Positions 33,507-41,962 of a DNA stretch of 46,893 bases are shown piece after piece; the first letter of the stretch is position 1, and each line of letters starts with the position of its first letter. The stretch covers positions 1-46,893 of the forward strand of contig NZ_BDBV01000031.1 of assembly GCF_001613165.1 (NCBI RefSeq), given 5' to 3'. Both the position numbers and the translations under genes were made by a program. The notes beneath the pieces were generated by a model, which worked only from the letters and a program-made list of their open reading frames with translations, was not told the DNA's origin and did not search any database. The DNA comes from Nocardia mexicana NBRC 108244. Lineage in GTDB: Bacteria > Actinomycetota > Actinomycetes > Mycobacteriales > Mycobacteriaceae.

Positions 33507-34676
33507 CTACTCCTCCCAGTACTCCTCGAGGGTGGCCGAGACGTGTTCGGCGAAATCGCCCAGGGTGTCGTCGCCGGTGCAGCGGGCGTCCTCGGCCAGG
33601 GCGGCCCAGCGGTTGATGAGGGCGGCCGAGCGCGGGACCGAGAGGCCGTGTTCGCGAGCGGCGGCGATGCGGGTGTGGTCGGCGGGCAGGAACCAGTAGG
33701 TGGTCAGCCACACCCAGATCAGGCGGGCCTCCAGGATCCGCTCGGCCAGCAGGGCGTCGTCGGCGAGGGCCGGCCACACGCCGACCACCTCCGAACGCCA
33801 CGCCTCCACCATCTGGCGCCCGCGCTCCCGCGACAGCTCGAAATCGCACAGGCAGCCCGGGAACGACACCAGCGCGTAGGCGATGTCGAGGGTGGCGTCG
33901 CGGAAACCGCCCCACTCGTAGTCGAGGAACCGCGCGCCCTCGTCGTTGAGTATCACGTTGTCGGGGCACAGGTCGGACGGGCTGAAGGCGCGGAACCGCC
34001 CGGCCGAGAACAGCCGGTTGCCGCGCACGATGCGCTCGGCGATCTCGCCCGGCACCTCGATGCCCAGCTCGCGGGCCAGCAGGCCCGGCACCTCGCCGAT
34101 CGCCGCCTCCGCCTGTTCGGCGATGCCGTCGACGCGATGCACCACGTCGACCCGGCGCAGCAGGGCCACGAAATCGGGCTCGCGGCCGACGGTCGCGGCG
34201 TGCATGCGGCCCAGCGCCTGCGCGAAGGCCATCAGCGCATTGCGCGTGGCGGGTTCGGCGCCGGACTGCAGGACCGACGTCATCGAGGCGTTCTCGCCGA
34301 GATCGCTGAGGATCAGCACCCGCTCAGCGAGGTTGTGCGCCAGCAAATACGCGCCGGGGCGATGCTCGCTGCTCAGGGCGGTGGTGAACTGATAGGACAC
34401 CGCCTCGCGTAGGAAGGCGGAGTCGATGCTGGCCACACCCGGCGCGAGGCCGCCGATGCGACGATCCTGCGCGGCACCGCGGACCTGCTTCACGATCAAG
34501 GTCCGTGGAAGTGAAAAGGCGTTCTCCGCAACACGCACGCGCAGTACCGTCGTCCTGCCACTGCCGCTGAGCTCGATCGGATCGCTCAGCTTTACCGGAG
34601 CACCCATTCGCTTTGTGAGCAACTGTTGTGCCGCGGACACGACTTCGGCGGCGCGTTCGGCCAATAGTGCGGTCAT
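33507..34676 (-). CDS. Aminoglycoside phosphotransferase-fold (APH-like) protein
   Basis: A kinase-like protein of 389 residues from ATG 34676. An ATP-lysine candidate is Lys63 (LIVKQV). The catalytic loop reads FSPSDLCPDNVIL with Asp235 and Asn240, but the usual His of HGDxxxxN is replaced by Pro233. The metal aspartate is Asp252 in FLDYEWGG. I prefer ATG 34676 because TAACTT lies eight bases upstream with CTGAAA 16 bases before it, fitting a leaderless promoter. An in-frame ATG at 34763 would give 418 residues. Substrate unknown; a role in antibiotic resistance should not be assumed. It is divergent from the proline-rich membrane gene. Confidence 0.82.
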   Translation of the reverse strand: MTALLAERAAEVVSAAQQLLTKRMGAPVKLSDPIELSGSGRTTVLRVRVAENAFSLPRTLIVKQVRGAAQDRRIGGLAPGVASIDSAFLREAVSYQFTTALSSEHRPGAYLLAHNLAERVLILSDLGENASMTSVLQSGAEPATRNALMAFAQALGRMHAATVGREPDFVALLRRVDVVHRVDGIAEQAEAAIGEVPGLLARELGIEVPGEIAERIVRGNRLFSAGRFRAFSPSDLCPDNVILNDEGARFLDYEWGGFRDATLDIAYALVSFPGCLCDFELSRERGRQMVEAWRSEVVGVWPALADDALLAERILEARLIWVWLTTYWFLPADHTRIAAAREHGLSVPRSAALINRWAALAEDARCTGDDTLGDFAEHVSATLEEYWEE

Positions 34677-34819
34677 CGCGATCCAAGTTACTCGCTCCAG
34701 GTCACTTTCAGCGAGCGGTTCGACAACCTTTCGCGCGTCGCTCGGCGTGTCATTGTGAAGCATTTGCTACCGGTGCCGGATTGTGGTCAGGCACCACCGG
34801 ACACCCGGGCCGCGGTTGC

Positions 34820-34825
34820 TTGACA
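34820..34825 (+). promoter_or_regulatory. Consensus -35 TTGACA upstream of the proline-rich membrane protein
   Basis: A perfect TTGACA lies 80 bases before the ATG at 34905. The -10 region about 17-18 bases downstream (TTGTCT/TGTCTC) is weak, so the promoter call is tentative. Confidence 0.35.
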
Positions 34826-34904
34826 CATCCTGGCGGGTCCGGTTGTCTCATCGTCAACTGCTGTGTGCCACACCGTAACCCAGGTGATTCGAAAGGTCCT
34901 CACG

Positions 34905-36137
34905 ATGACCGACACCCCGCACTCAGGGCCGACGCGCCGAGAGGCGGCGTCGTCCGGCGACACACCGGCGGAGGGTGGTGACCAGCGGCCCGCGGCAGGT
35001 TCCGGACAGCATCAGAACCCCGAGCCCGCGCCCCCGCCCGGTGCCGAACCACCTCGCGAACACGGCCGCCACGAGATGCCGGGCGCGGCTGGGTATCCCC
35101 AGTTCGAGGGCCCGGGGGCCGCCCAGTACGGCAGCGAGCCGGTGGAGGCGCCGCCCGCGATGTCGTCGCCGTCGGCCTCCGGGGGCGCACCCATCCCGCC
35201 CCCGGCGCCCGGCCGACACGCCGCCGCGCCGGGCAATCAGCCCGCATCCGCGGAGCAGGCGTCGGGTGCCCCCGCGGGCGCCGCGCCCGGGGCGCCGCCG
35301 GGCACCGCGCCCGGCCAGGGCGGCCCCACCTACGGGCCACCCACGCAACCGATGCCGGGCTACGGCGATCCCTCCTACGGCCCTCCCGGGCAGCCGCCGC
35401 CCGGCTGGACACCGCCGCCAGGGGCCATGACATCCGAGTACGGCCAGGCACCGCCCGAGTACGACCAGGCGCCACCCGGATATGGCCAGCAGCAGGGTGC
35501 CGCCGCCCCCGTCCCGCCGCCCGCCGGTCTGAACGTGGGCGACGCCCTCGGCTACGGCTGGCACAAGTTCCGCGACAACCCGATTCCCTGGATCGCCGTC
35601 ACCCTCGTGGGATTCGTCGCGTATCTCGCGGTCACGCTGGTGATCAACGTCGGCGACGTGAACTCGCTGCTGCCGCTGCTGCTGATCTTCCTGGTGGTCG
35701 CGTTGGTGGTGTGGCTGTTGCAGGCGGCCATGATTCGCGGCGGGCTCTACGAATGCGACGGCACCCCACCGGATTTCCAGGCGTTCTTCGGATTCGTCAA
35801 CGCGGGCAACGTATTGCTCACGGCGCTGCTCGTCTTCGTGGCCGCCAGCGTCGGCATCGCGCTGTTCGTCATCCCGGGCATCATCGTCGGGTTTCTGTGC
35901 ATGTTCTCGCTGCACTTCGTCATCGACCGGGACCTGGATCCGTTCTCCGCGATCAAGGCCAGCGCCGAACTGGTGATCGCGAACCTGGGGCCCGTCCTGC
36001 TGCTGGCGCTGGCGGTCGTGGTGATGACCTTCTTCTCGATGCTGCTGTGCGGTATTCCGCTGCTGGTGACCGGACCGCTCACCGCCATCGCGGTCACCTA
36101 CTCCTACCGCATCCTCGTCGACGGCCTGATCGCCTGA
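34905..36137 (+). CDS. Proline/glycine-rich membrane protein (Rv2560-like)
   Basis: A 410-residue protein. The first 215 residues are disordered and rich in Pro, Gly, Ala, Gln and Tyr, with repeated YGPP/PPGYGQ/PPEYDQ units. The rest is a membrane domain beginning GDALGYGWHKFRDNPIPW with about five hydrophobic segments (for example LLIFLVVALVVWLLQAAM and VLLLALAVVVMTFFSML). M. tuberculosis Rv2560, next to rarA, has the same layout, so synteny supports orthology. The ATG at 34905 has AAAGG eight bases upstream. Function unknown; such proteins may recruit partners at the cell envelope through their proline-rich part. Confidence 0.85.
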   Translation: MTDTPHSGPTRREAASSGDTPAEGGDQRPAAGSGQHQNPEPAPPPGAEPPREHGRHEMPGAAGYPQFEGPGAAQYGSEPVEAPPAMSSPSASGGAPIPPPAPGRHAAAPGNQPASAEQASGAPAGAAPGAPPGTAPGQGGPTYGPPTQPMPGYGDPSYGPPGQPPPGWTPPPGAMTSEYGQAPPEYDQAPPGYGQQQGAAAPVPPPAGLNVGDALGYGWHKFRDNPIPWIAVTLVGFVAYLAVTLVINVGDVNSLLPLLLIFLVVALVVWLLQAAMIRGGLYECDGTPPDFQAFFGFVNAGNVLLTALLVFVAASVGIALFVIPGIIVGFLCMFSLHFVIDRDLDPFSAIKASAELVIANLGPVLLLALAVVVMTFFSMLLCGIPLLVTGPLTAIAVTYSYRILVDGLIA

Positions 36138-36150
36138 CCGCGGTCAGGCG
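36131..36150. terminator. 20-base perfect palindrome spanning two convergent stop codons
   Basis: CGCCTGACCGCGGTCAGGCG is fully self-complementary. The plus-strand gene's TGA (36135-36137) and the minus-strand gene's TGA (36146-36144) sit symmetrically inside it. It may act as a minimal two-way terminator; a palindrome without a loop is unusual for that role. Confidence 0.5.
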
Positions 36151-37103
36151 TCGGCGGTGAGCCACCAGCGCTTCAGCCGGTCGATCGGCCCGCCCTCGCG
36201 GCCGTGGCGCGGCCGCAGCCAGAGCACGAGGATGCCCGCGGCGACGATGCCGACCATGTTCACCCCGAGCTGGCCGATCGACAGCAGCGCCTTGTGCCAC
36301 TCGCCGAGCGTCGCCGCGACCGCGGCGAATCCGGCGGCCGGGATCGTCGTCACGGAGATGAAGACACCGACCAGCGCCGCCGATTTCGAGGTCACCAGCG
36401 ACAGCATCCCGGCCGCGCCCGCCAGCAGCGCCACCACCAGGGAGAACGGCCCCACCTCGTAGATGAAGTCGACGTTGTGGATGTCGTCGAGGCGCTGCAA
36501 TGTGATCCAGCCCAGCCGCTCCCACACCAGCGAGGCCAGCGCGGCGATGGCCATCGCGACCGGAAATCCGATCAGCAGCGCCAGCGCCGATCGGCGCGCG
36601 AGCCGGAAGTTCCTGCGCACCAACGCCACCGCGACCGCGGCCAGCGGCCCGAACTCCGGCCCGACAACCATCGCGCCGACGATCGTCACCGGCGAATCGG
36701 TCGCCACCCCGACCACCGCCAGCAGGCAGGCGATCGTGATGAATCCGAGGAAGGTCGGGCTGAGGGTGGATTCCTCGTGGGTCTGGGCGACCAGTTCCTC
36801 CCACACCACGGCGTCCGACGGATCCCCCGGCGCCGCTTCGATCGCGTGCTCGGCGGCATCGGACAGCGCCGTGTCCACCGGGTCGAGCATGATGCCGCCG
36901 GACTCCTTGATGCCGAGCGCCGACAGTGCGGCCAGCACGTCGTTGGCCACCTCGCGCGCGACATCGGCCTCGATCACATCGCCCGCGGGCTCCACGGCCG
37001 CCCCGCGGTGCACCGTGACCAGCGTCGCGCCCGGCTCGGACCGCAGCGAGTCCAGCGCGGCCGCGGTGACTTCGGGAGGGCAGATCACCCGGACGTGCAG
37101 CAC
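36144..37103 (-). CDS. DUF389 family membrane protein
   Basis: A 319-residue protein with a soluble N-terminal domain (1-110, MLHVRVICPPEVTAAALDSL and so on) and a polytopic C-terminal domain typical of DUF389 (TIGR00341-like). The family signature is visible as SPTFLGFITIACLLAVVG, SPVTIVGAMVVGPEFGPLAAVAVALV and SAALVGVFISVTTIPAAGFAAVA. About six membrane segments are seen. The GTG at 37103 has AAGGGG six bases upstream. Function unknown; nothing nearby gives a clear hint. Its stop lies in the palindrome shared with the convergent gene. Confidence 0.88.
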   Translation of the reverse strand: MLHVRVICPPEVTAAALDSLRSEPGATLVTVHRGAAVEPAGDVIEADVAREVANDVLAALSALGIKESGGIMLDPVDTALSDAAEHAIEAAPGDPSDAVVWEELVAQTHEESTLSPTFLGFITIACLLAVVGVATDSPVTIVGAMVVGPEFGPLAAVAVALVRRNFRLARRSALALLIGFPVAMAIAALASLVWERLGWITLQRLDDIHNVDFIYEVGPFSLVVALLAGAAGMLSLVTSKSAALVGVFISVTTIPAAGFAAVAATLGEWHKALLSIGQLGVNMVGIVAAGILVLWLRPRHGREGGPIDRLKRWWLTADA

Positions 37104-37132
37104 CCGTATCCCCTTGCGGTCGGCGAATTCCC

Positions 37133-37149
37133 GGCATCGGTGATGCCGC
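37133..37149 (-). terminator. Short hairpin downstream of aspS
   Basis: CGGCATC and GATGCCG form a seven-base stem around GGT, 72 bases past the aspS stop and upstream of the DUF389 gene. It could end aspS transcription; the call is weak. Confidence 0.3.
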
Positions 37150-37220
37150 CGGTGCAGACTATCGGTTCCCCGCGAGATTCCCCGGCGGCAAGCCGTTCCG
37201 TGAACCGGCTCGGGGGCGTG

Positions 37221-39011
37221 CTACTTCTTCGGCGCGATCGGGTTACCGTCCTCGTCGAGCACCACGTCCAGGCCCGCCTCCTTGCGCTGCTGCGCGGTGA
37301 TCGGCGCGGGCGCGTCGGTGAGCGGGTCCACGCCGCCGCCGGACTTCGGGAAGGCGATGACGTCGCGGATCGAGTCCACACCCGCCAGCAGCGCGGTGAT
37401 GCGGTCCCAGCCGAAGGCGATGCCGCCGTGCGGCGGGGCGCCGAAGGCGAAGGCGTCGAGCAGGAAGCCGAACTTCTCCTGCGCCTCGTCGTGGCCGATG
37501 CCCATCACCTCGAACACCCGCTCCTGCACGTCGCGGCGGTGGATACGGATGCTGCCGCCGCCGATCTCGTGACCGTTGCAGACGATGTCGTAGGCGTAGG
37601 CCAGCGCCGATCCGGGATCGGTGTCGAAGGTGTCCAGCGACTCCGGCTTCGGCGAGGTGAACGCGTGGTGCACCGCGGTCCAGGCCGAATGCCCCAGGGC
37701 CACATCGCCGCTCGCGGTGGCGTCGGCGGCGGGCTCGAACATCGGGGCGTCCACGATCCACACGAACGCCCAGGCGTTCTCGTCGATCAGGCCGCACTTG
37801 CGCGCGATCTCGGCCCGCGCGGCGCCCAGCAGCGCCCGGCTCGACTTGGCCTCGCCCGCACCGAAGAAGATGCAGTCGCCCGGCTCGGCGCCGACGTGCT
37901 TGGCCAGCCCCTCGCGCTCGGCCTCGCTCAGGTTCTTCGCGACCGGTCCGCCCAGCGTGCCGTCCTCGCCGACCAGGATGTAGCCCAGGCCCTTGGCGCC
38001 GCGCTGTTTGGCCCACTCCTGCCAGGCGTCGAGCTGGCGCCGCGGCTGGCTCGCGCCGCCGGGCATCACGACCGCGCCCACGTACGGCGCCTGGAACACC
38101 CGGAACGGCGTGTCCTTGAAGAATTCCGCGCATTCGGTGATCTCGACGCCGAAGCGCAGGTCCGGCTTGTCCGAGCCGTAGCGGCGCATGGCCTCGGCGT
38201 AGGTCAGGTGCGGGATCGGCGTGGTGATGTCGTGGCCGATGAGCTTCCACAGCGCGACCAGGATGTCCTCGGCCAGCAGGATCACGTCCTCCTGGGTCAC
38301 GAAGCTCATCTCGAGGTCGAGCTGGGTGAATTCGGGCTGACGGTCGGCGCGGAAGTCCTCGTCGCGGTAGCAGCGCGCGATCTGGTAGTAGCGCTCCACC
38401 CCCGACACCATCAGCAGCTGCTTGAACAGCTGCGGGCTCTGCGGCAGCGCGTAGAACTTGCCGGGCTGCAGGCGGGCCGGGACCAGGAAGTCGCGGGCGC
38501 CCTCCGGGGTGGAGCGGGTCATGGTCGGGGTCTCGACCTCGACGAAGGCATGCCTGTCCAGCACGGCGCGGGCGGCGGCGTTGGCCTTGGAGCGCAGCCG
38601 GATGGCGTGCGCGGGACCCTCGCGGCGCAGGTCCAGATAGCGGTACTTGAGCCGGGTCTCCTCGCCGGGCTGCTCGTCCAGCTGGAACGGCAGCGGCGCG
38701 GACTCGTTGAGCACCTCCAGCTCGGTCGCGTTGACCTCGACGGCGCCGGTCGGCAGGTTCGGGTTCTCGCTGCCGTCCGGGCGCTGCTCGACCACACCCG
38801 TGACCTGGACGCAGTACTCCGCACGCAACCGGTGCGACTGTTCGGCGGGCGCGCCCTCGCGGAACACCACCTGCGACACACCCGACGCATCGCGCAGATC
38901 GATGAAGATCACGCCACCGTGGTCGCGCCGCCGGGCCACCCAGCCGGTGAGGGTGACGGTCAGACCGGCGTGCTCGCTTCGCAGCGAACCAGCCAAGTGG
39001 GTGCGCAGCAC
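37221..39011 (-). CDS. aspS: Aspartyl-tRNA synthetase
   Basis: A bacterial-type class IIb synthetase of 596 residues. It has the N-terminal OB-fold anticodon-binding domain ([21 protein letters not shown]), the catalytic domain ([63 protein letters not shown] motif 2 region), the inserted GAD domain and motif 3 ([14 protein letters not shown]). I choose GTG 39011, which has AAGGA six bases upstream and gives [10 protein letters not shown], as in M. tuberculosis; a longer frame to 39038 lacks support. In related species AspRS also charges tRNA-Asn, which is then amidated; the same is plausible here. Confidence 0.97.
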   Translation of the reverse strand: MLRTHLAGSLRSEHAGLTVTLTGWVARRRDHGGVIFIDLRDASGVSQVVFREGAPAEQSHRLRAEYCVQVTGVVEQRPDGSENPNLPTGAVEVNATELEVLNESAPLPFQLDEQPGEETRLKYRYLDLRREGPAHAIRLRSKANAAARAVLDRHAFVEVETPTMTRSTPEGARDFLVPARLQPGKFYALPQSPQLFKQLLMVSGVERYYQIARCYRDEDFRADRQPEFTQLDLEMSFVTQEDVILLAEDILVALWKLIGHDITTPIPHLTYAEAMRRYGSDKPDLRFGVEITECAEFFKDTPFRVFQAPYVGAVVMPGGASQPRRQLDAWQEWAKQRGAKGLGYILVGEDGTLGGPVAKNLSEAEREGLAKHVGAEPGDCIFFGAGEAKSSRALLGAARAEIARKCGLIDENAWAFVWIVDAPMFEPAADATASGDVALGHSAWTAVHHAFTSPKPESLDTFDTDPGSALAYAYDIVCNGHEIGGGSIRIHRRDVQERVFEVMGIGHDEAQEKFGFLLDAFAFGAPPHGGIAFGWDRITALLAGVDSIRDVIAFPKSGGGVDPLTDAPAPITAQQRKEAGLDVVLDEDGNPIAPKK

Positions 39012-39065
39012 GGGATTCCTTTCGACGACTCGGTGCACCGGCGCGATGTGACCAGGCGCGACCCA

Positions 39066-39071
39066 ATACTA
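39066..39071 (-). promoter_or_regulatory. Putative -10 element of aspS
   Basis: TAGTAT on the minus strand lies 55 bases before the chosen aspS start, in an AT-rich island (AATACTAGTTAGAC) within the divergent aspS/metallopeptidase region. Confidence 0.4.
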
Positions 39072-39176
39072 GTTAGACACGTTCAGCGACCGGAAACCGA
39101 TATCCGCGCGGCCGTGTCAAGCTTTACTTCGGATCGTGCCTACACCCCAGCCGACACCTGCGAGAGGGCGACGAGG

Positions 39177-40094
39177 ATGACCTTCAACGAAGGTATGCAG
39201 ATCGATCCGGACCGGGTCTCCTCCGGCGGTCCCGGCATGGGCGGCAAGCTCGCGCTGGGCGGCGGCGCGGGCGGGATCGTCGTGCTGGTGCTGGCGCTGC
39301 TGTTCGGCGGGGATCCCGGATCGCTGCTCGGACAGTTCACCGGTGCGGGCGCCGATTCGACGCAGCAGGGCACGGCCAAGACACCCGAGCACTGCCGGAC
39401 CGGCGCGGACGCCAACCGATACGTCGACTGCCGGGTCGTGCTGACCGCGCAGAGCCTGGACAACGTGTGGGGCGCGCAGCTGCCCGAGCAGACCGGGCGG
39501 CGGTACGTGCCGCCGAAGGTGACGCTGTTCAGCGGTGCGGTGAACACCGGCTGCGGCCGGGCGACCAGCGCGGTCGGGCCGTTCTACTGCCCCGCCGACC
39601 GCACCGCCTATTTCGACACCAGCTTCTTCCAGGAACTGACCGACCGCTTCGGCGCCAGCGGTGGTCCGCTGGCGCAGGAGTACGTGGTGGCGCACGAGGT
39701 CGGCCATCACATCCAGAACCTGCTCGGCGATTCCGGTCGCGCGCAGCGGGATCCGAAGGGGCCCGAGTCCGGGTCGGTGCGCCTGGAGCTGCAGGCCGAC
39801 TGCTACGCCGGGCTGTGGGCCCACTTCGCCGACAAGCAGCCCGCGCCCGGCAGCGATCAGCCGTTCCTGAAACCGCTGACCGACAAGGACATTCGCGACG
39901 CCCTCTCTGCGGCGGCCGCGGTCGGCGACGACCGCATCCAGAAGGCATCGACCGGGCGGGTCAACCCCGAGGGGTGGACGCACGGCTCCTCCGAACAGCG
40001 CCAGAAGTGGTTCCTCACCGGCTACCGCACCGGCCAGGTCAAGTCCTGCGACACCTTCGCCGCACCCGACCTGGACAATCCCCCGACGCGCTGA
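39177..40094 (+). CDS. YpfJ-type neutral zinc metallopeptidase, membrane-anchored
   Basis: A 305-residue protein. The N-terminal Gly-rich segment leads into one membrane helix (about 26-43), and the rest should face outside. The catalytic motif is HEVGHH, with His173, Glu174 and His177, inside EYVVAHEVGHHIQNLLG. ELQADCYAGLWAHF downstream probably supplies the third metal ligand (Glu). Four cysteines before the active site (in EHCRTG, YVDCRV, TGCGRA and FYCPAD) could form disulfides. The start ATG at 39177 follows GAGGGCGACGAGG. It corresponds to Rv2575 of M. tuberculosis near aspS. The peptidase substrate is unknown. Confidence 0.9.
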   Translation: MTFNEGMQIDPDRVSSGGPGMGGKLALGGGAGGIVVLVLALLFGGDPGSLLGQFTGAGADSTQQGTAKTPEHCRTGADANRYVDCRVVLTAQSLDNVWGAQLPEQTGRRYVPPKVTLFSGAVNTGCGRATSAVGPFYCPADRTAYFDTSFFQELTDRFGASGGPLAQEYVVAHEVGHHIQNLLGDSGRAQRDPKGPESGSVRLELQADCYAGLWAHFADKQPAPGSDQPFLKPLTDKDIRDALSAAAAVGDDRIQKASTGRVNPEGWTHGSSEQRQKWFLTGYRTGQVKSCDTFAAPDLDNPPTR

Positions 40095-40273
40095 CGGTCG
40101 GCCGGTGGCCGCTCGGTCACCGCGACGTTCGTGGTCGAATTGCCGTGGGGCGCATCGGCTGTGACCGCGCCGACTCGACGTCCTTGGGCGCGTCGCCGAT
40201 GATTCTCGCCCGCGACGGGCCACAATCACGGTCGGGGTTTTCACCCCCACCCTGATGAGGAGGACGTCGGTTC

Positions 40274-40867
40274 ATGCAGAGATTCGGTGCGGCAAGACGA
40301 TTCGGGATGCTGCGCGCGACCGCCGCGGCGGCCGTCCTGGCCACCGCGCTCCTCGGCCAGAGCGCCGTCGCGGTCGCCGACCAGCCGCCGCCGGGGCCGG
40401 GCGTTCCGGCTCCCGCCCAGGCTCCCCCCGCACCGGCACCGGCATCGACGGCGGGGTCCTTGACGCTCACCACGATTCCGGCGGGGTGGCAGGTGCGCAC
40501 GGATCTGGCGCCCACGCTGCAGGTGCAGCCGGACGGCCGAGCGGTCGCCAGTCTCGATGCCGCCAGCCCGGACCGCCCGGTGGGCGCCGCGCCCAAGTCG
40601 GCGACCGGACGCGTGGCACCGGATGTGGTGAATTCGGCTCTCGCCGAGGCGAAGTCGCTGGCCGACGCCGATATGGGGATGCCGTCGGACGCCGACGGCA
40701 GCAGCACCATGCTCGACTTCCTCGGCGCCACCCCCGACCAGGACGTCCACCTCATCGTCTACTCGCAGGGCAAGGAGGAGGGCCTCTCCCAGGAGCAGCT
40801 CTCCCAGCGCAAGCGCTTCGACGACCTCTGCAAGAAACTCCTGTCCGCTTTCGCCCAAGACCGCTGA
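40274..40867 (+). CDS. Secreted protein of unknown function
   Basis: A 197-residue protein with a clear Sec signal peptide: basic MQRFGAARRFGMLR, a hydrophobic Ala/Leu core (14-34) and a probable cleavage after AVAVA before DQPPPGPG. A Pro/Ala-rich linker follows (about 37-60), then a mixed domain (TLTTIPAGWQVRTDLAPTLQV to the end) with a Gln/Lys-rich C-terminal helix. There is no lipobox, so it should be released or retained non-covalently. The start ATG at 40274 has GAGGAGG nine bases upstream. Its place beside the metallopeptidase resembles Rv2576c, but I cannot confirm homology. Confidence 0.78.
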   Translation: MQRFGAARRFGMLRATAAAAVLATALLGQSAVAVADQPPPGPGVPAPAQAPPAPAPASTAGSLTLTTIPAGWQVRTDLAPTLQVQPDGRAVASLDAASPDRPVGAAPKSATGRVAPDVVNSALAEAKSLADADMGMPSDADGSSTMLDFLGATPDQDVHLIVYSQGKEEGLSQEQLSQRKRFDDLCKKLLSAFAQDR

Positions 40868-40882
40868 TTCCGGCCGAGAGCG

Positions 40883-41962
40883 TCAGCCGACCGTCCAGGT
40901 CTCCTTGCCGGTCAGCAGCTCCTGCAGTGAACCCTCGGCCACCGGCTTGCGCTCCCGAGCCATCTGCGTCTGGGCGCGGACGCCGTCGTCGTAGGAGGGA
41001 CGGGAGACGCTGCGGAAGATGCCGACGGGGACGTGCGACAGGTCCTGATCCGACAACCGCGACAGGGCGTAGGCGTACTCCGGATCGTCGGTGTAGGCGT
41101 CATGGACGACGATCTCGGATTCGGCGACCGTCTCGGCCCGCGCCACCGTGAGGCCGAAACCCTTGCGCACGACCGCGAATTCGCCGTCCGTTCCGAAGCG
41201 GACGGGTTGTCCGTGCCGGAGCCGGATCAGGTGCGATTCGGCGTTCTCCTTGCGCAACATGTCGAACGAGCCGTCGTTGAAGATCGGGCAGTCCTGCAGG
41301 ATCTCCACGAAGGAGGTGCCACGGTGCTCGGCGGCGGCGCGCAGCACCTCGGTCAGGCCCGCGCGGTCCGAGTCCAGCGCCCGCGCCGCGAACGTGGCCT
41401 CGGCGCCCAGTGCCACCGACAGCGTGTTGAACGGATGGTCCACCGAACCCATCGGCGTCGACTTGGTGATCTTGCCCGGTTCCGAGGTCGGCGAGTACTG
41501 GCCCTTGGTGAGTCCGTAGATCCGGTTGTTGAACAGCAGGATCGTCATGTTCACATTGCGGCGCAGCGCGTGGATGAGATGGTTGCCGCCGATCGACAGC
41601 GCATCGCCGTCGCCGGTCACCACCCACACCGACAGATCGGGCCGGGTCACGGCCAGCCCGGTGGCGATGGCGGGCGCGCGGCCGTGGATCGAATGGATCC
41701 CGTAGGCGTCCAGGTAGTACGGGAACCGGCTCGAGCACCCGATACCGGACACGAACATGAGGTTCTCGCGGCGCAATCCGAGATCGGCGAGGAAACCGCG
41801 CACGGTGGCGAGGATGACGTAGTCGCCGCAGCCGGGGCACCAGCGCACCTCCTGATCGGAGGTGAAGTCCTTGGCCTTCTGCGGCCCGTCCGCGGCGGGC
41901 ACCCCGGACAGGCCGGTCAGGCCGAGATCGGTTCCCACGAGCGAGGTTTCGACAATGGTCAT
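40883..41962 (-). CDS. korB: 2-oxoacid:ferredoxin oxidoreductase, beta subunit
   Basis: The beta subunit holds the thiamine diphosphate and a [4Fe-4S] cluster of 2-oxoglutarate:ferredoxin oxidoreductase. In the 359-residue protein the probable cluster cysteines are Cys42 and Cys45 (RWCPGCGDY), Cys76 (GIGCSSR) and Cys225 (LQDCPIF). The thiamine motif runs from GDGDALSIGGNH (117-128) to LLFNNRIYG (142-150). The ATG at 41962 shares one base with the korA stop (TGATG); GTG 41965 is the alternative. The korA-korB order matches M. tuberculosis Rv2455c-Rv2454c, where the enzyme works in an alternative to the oxidative TCA step. Confidence 0.95.
   Translation of the reverse strand: MTIVETSLVGTDLGLTGLSGVPAADGPQKAKDFTSDQEVRWCPGCGDYVILATVRGFLADLGLRRENLMFVSGIGCSSRFPYYLDAYGIHSIHGRAPAIATGLAVTRPDLSVWVVTGDGDALSIGGNHLIHALRRNVNMTILLFNNRIYGLTKGQYSPTSEPGKITKSTPMGSVDHPFNTLSVALGAEATFAARALDSDRAGLTEVLRAAAEHRGTSFVEILQDCPIFNDGSFDMLRKENAESHLIRLRHGQPVRFGTDGEFAVVRKGFGLTVARAETVAESEIVVHDAYTDDPEYAYALSRLSDQDLSHVPVGIFRSVSRPSYDDGVRAQTQMARERKPVAEGSLQELLTGKETWTVG

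Noticed and set aside
34677..34763. N-terminal extension of the APH-like protein to ATG 34763
   Set aside because: The ATG at 34676 has a plausible leaderless promoter and starts at the conserved-looking helix; the extra 29 residues look unrelated.
36204..40094. 1296-codon plus-strand frame through DUF389 and aspS into the metallopeptidase
   Set aside because: Only its last 305 codons (from 39177) are real; the rest is antisense to well-supported genes.
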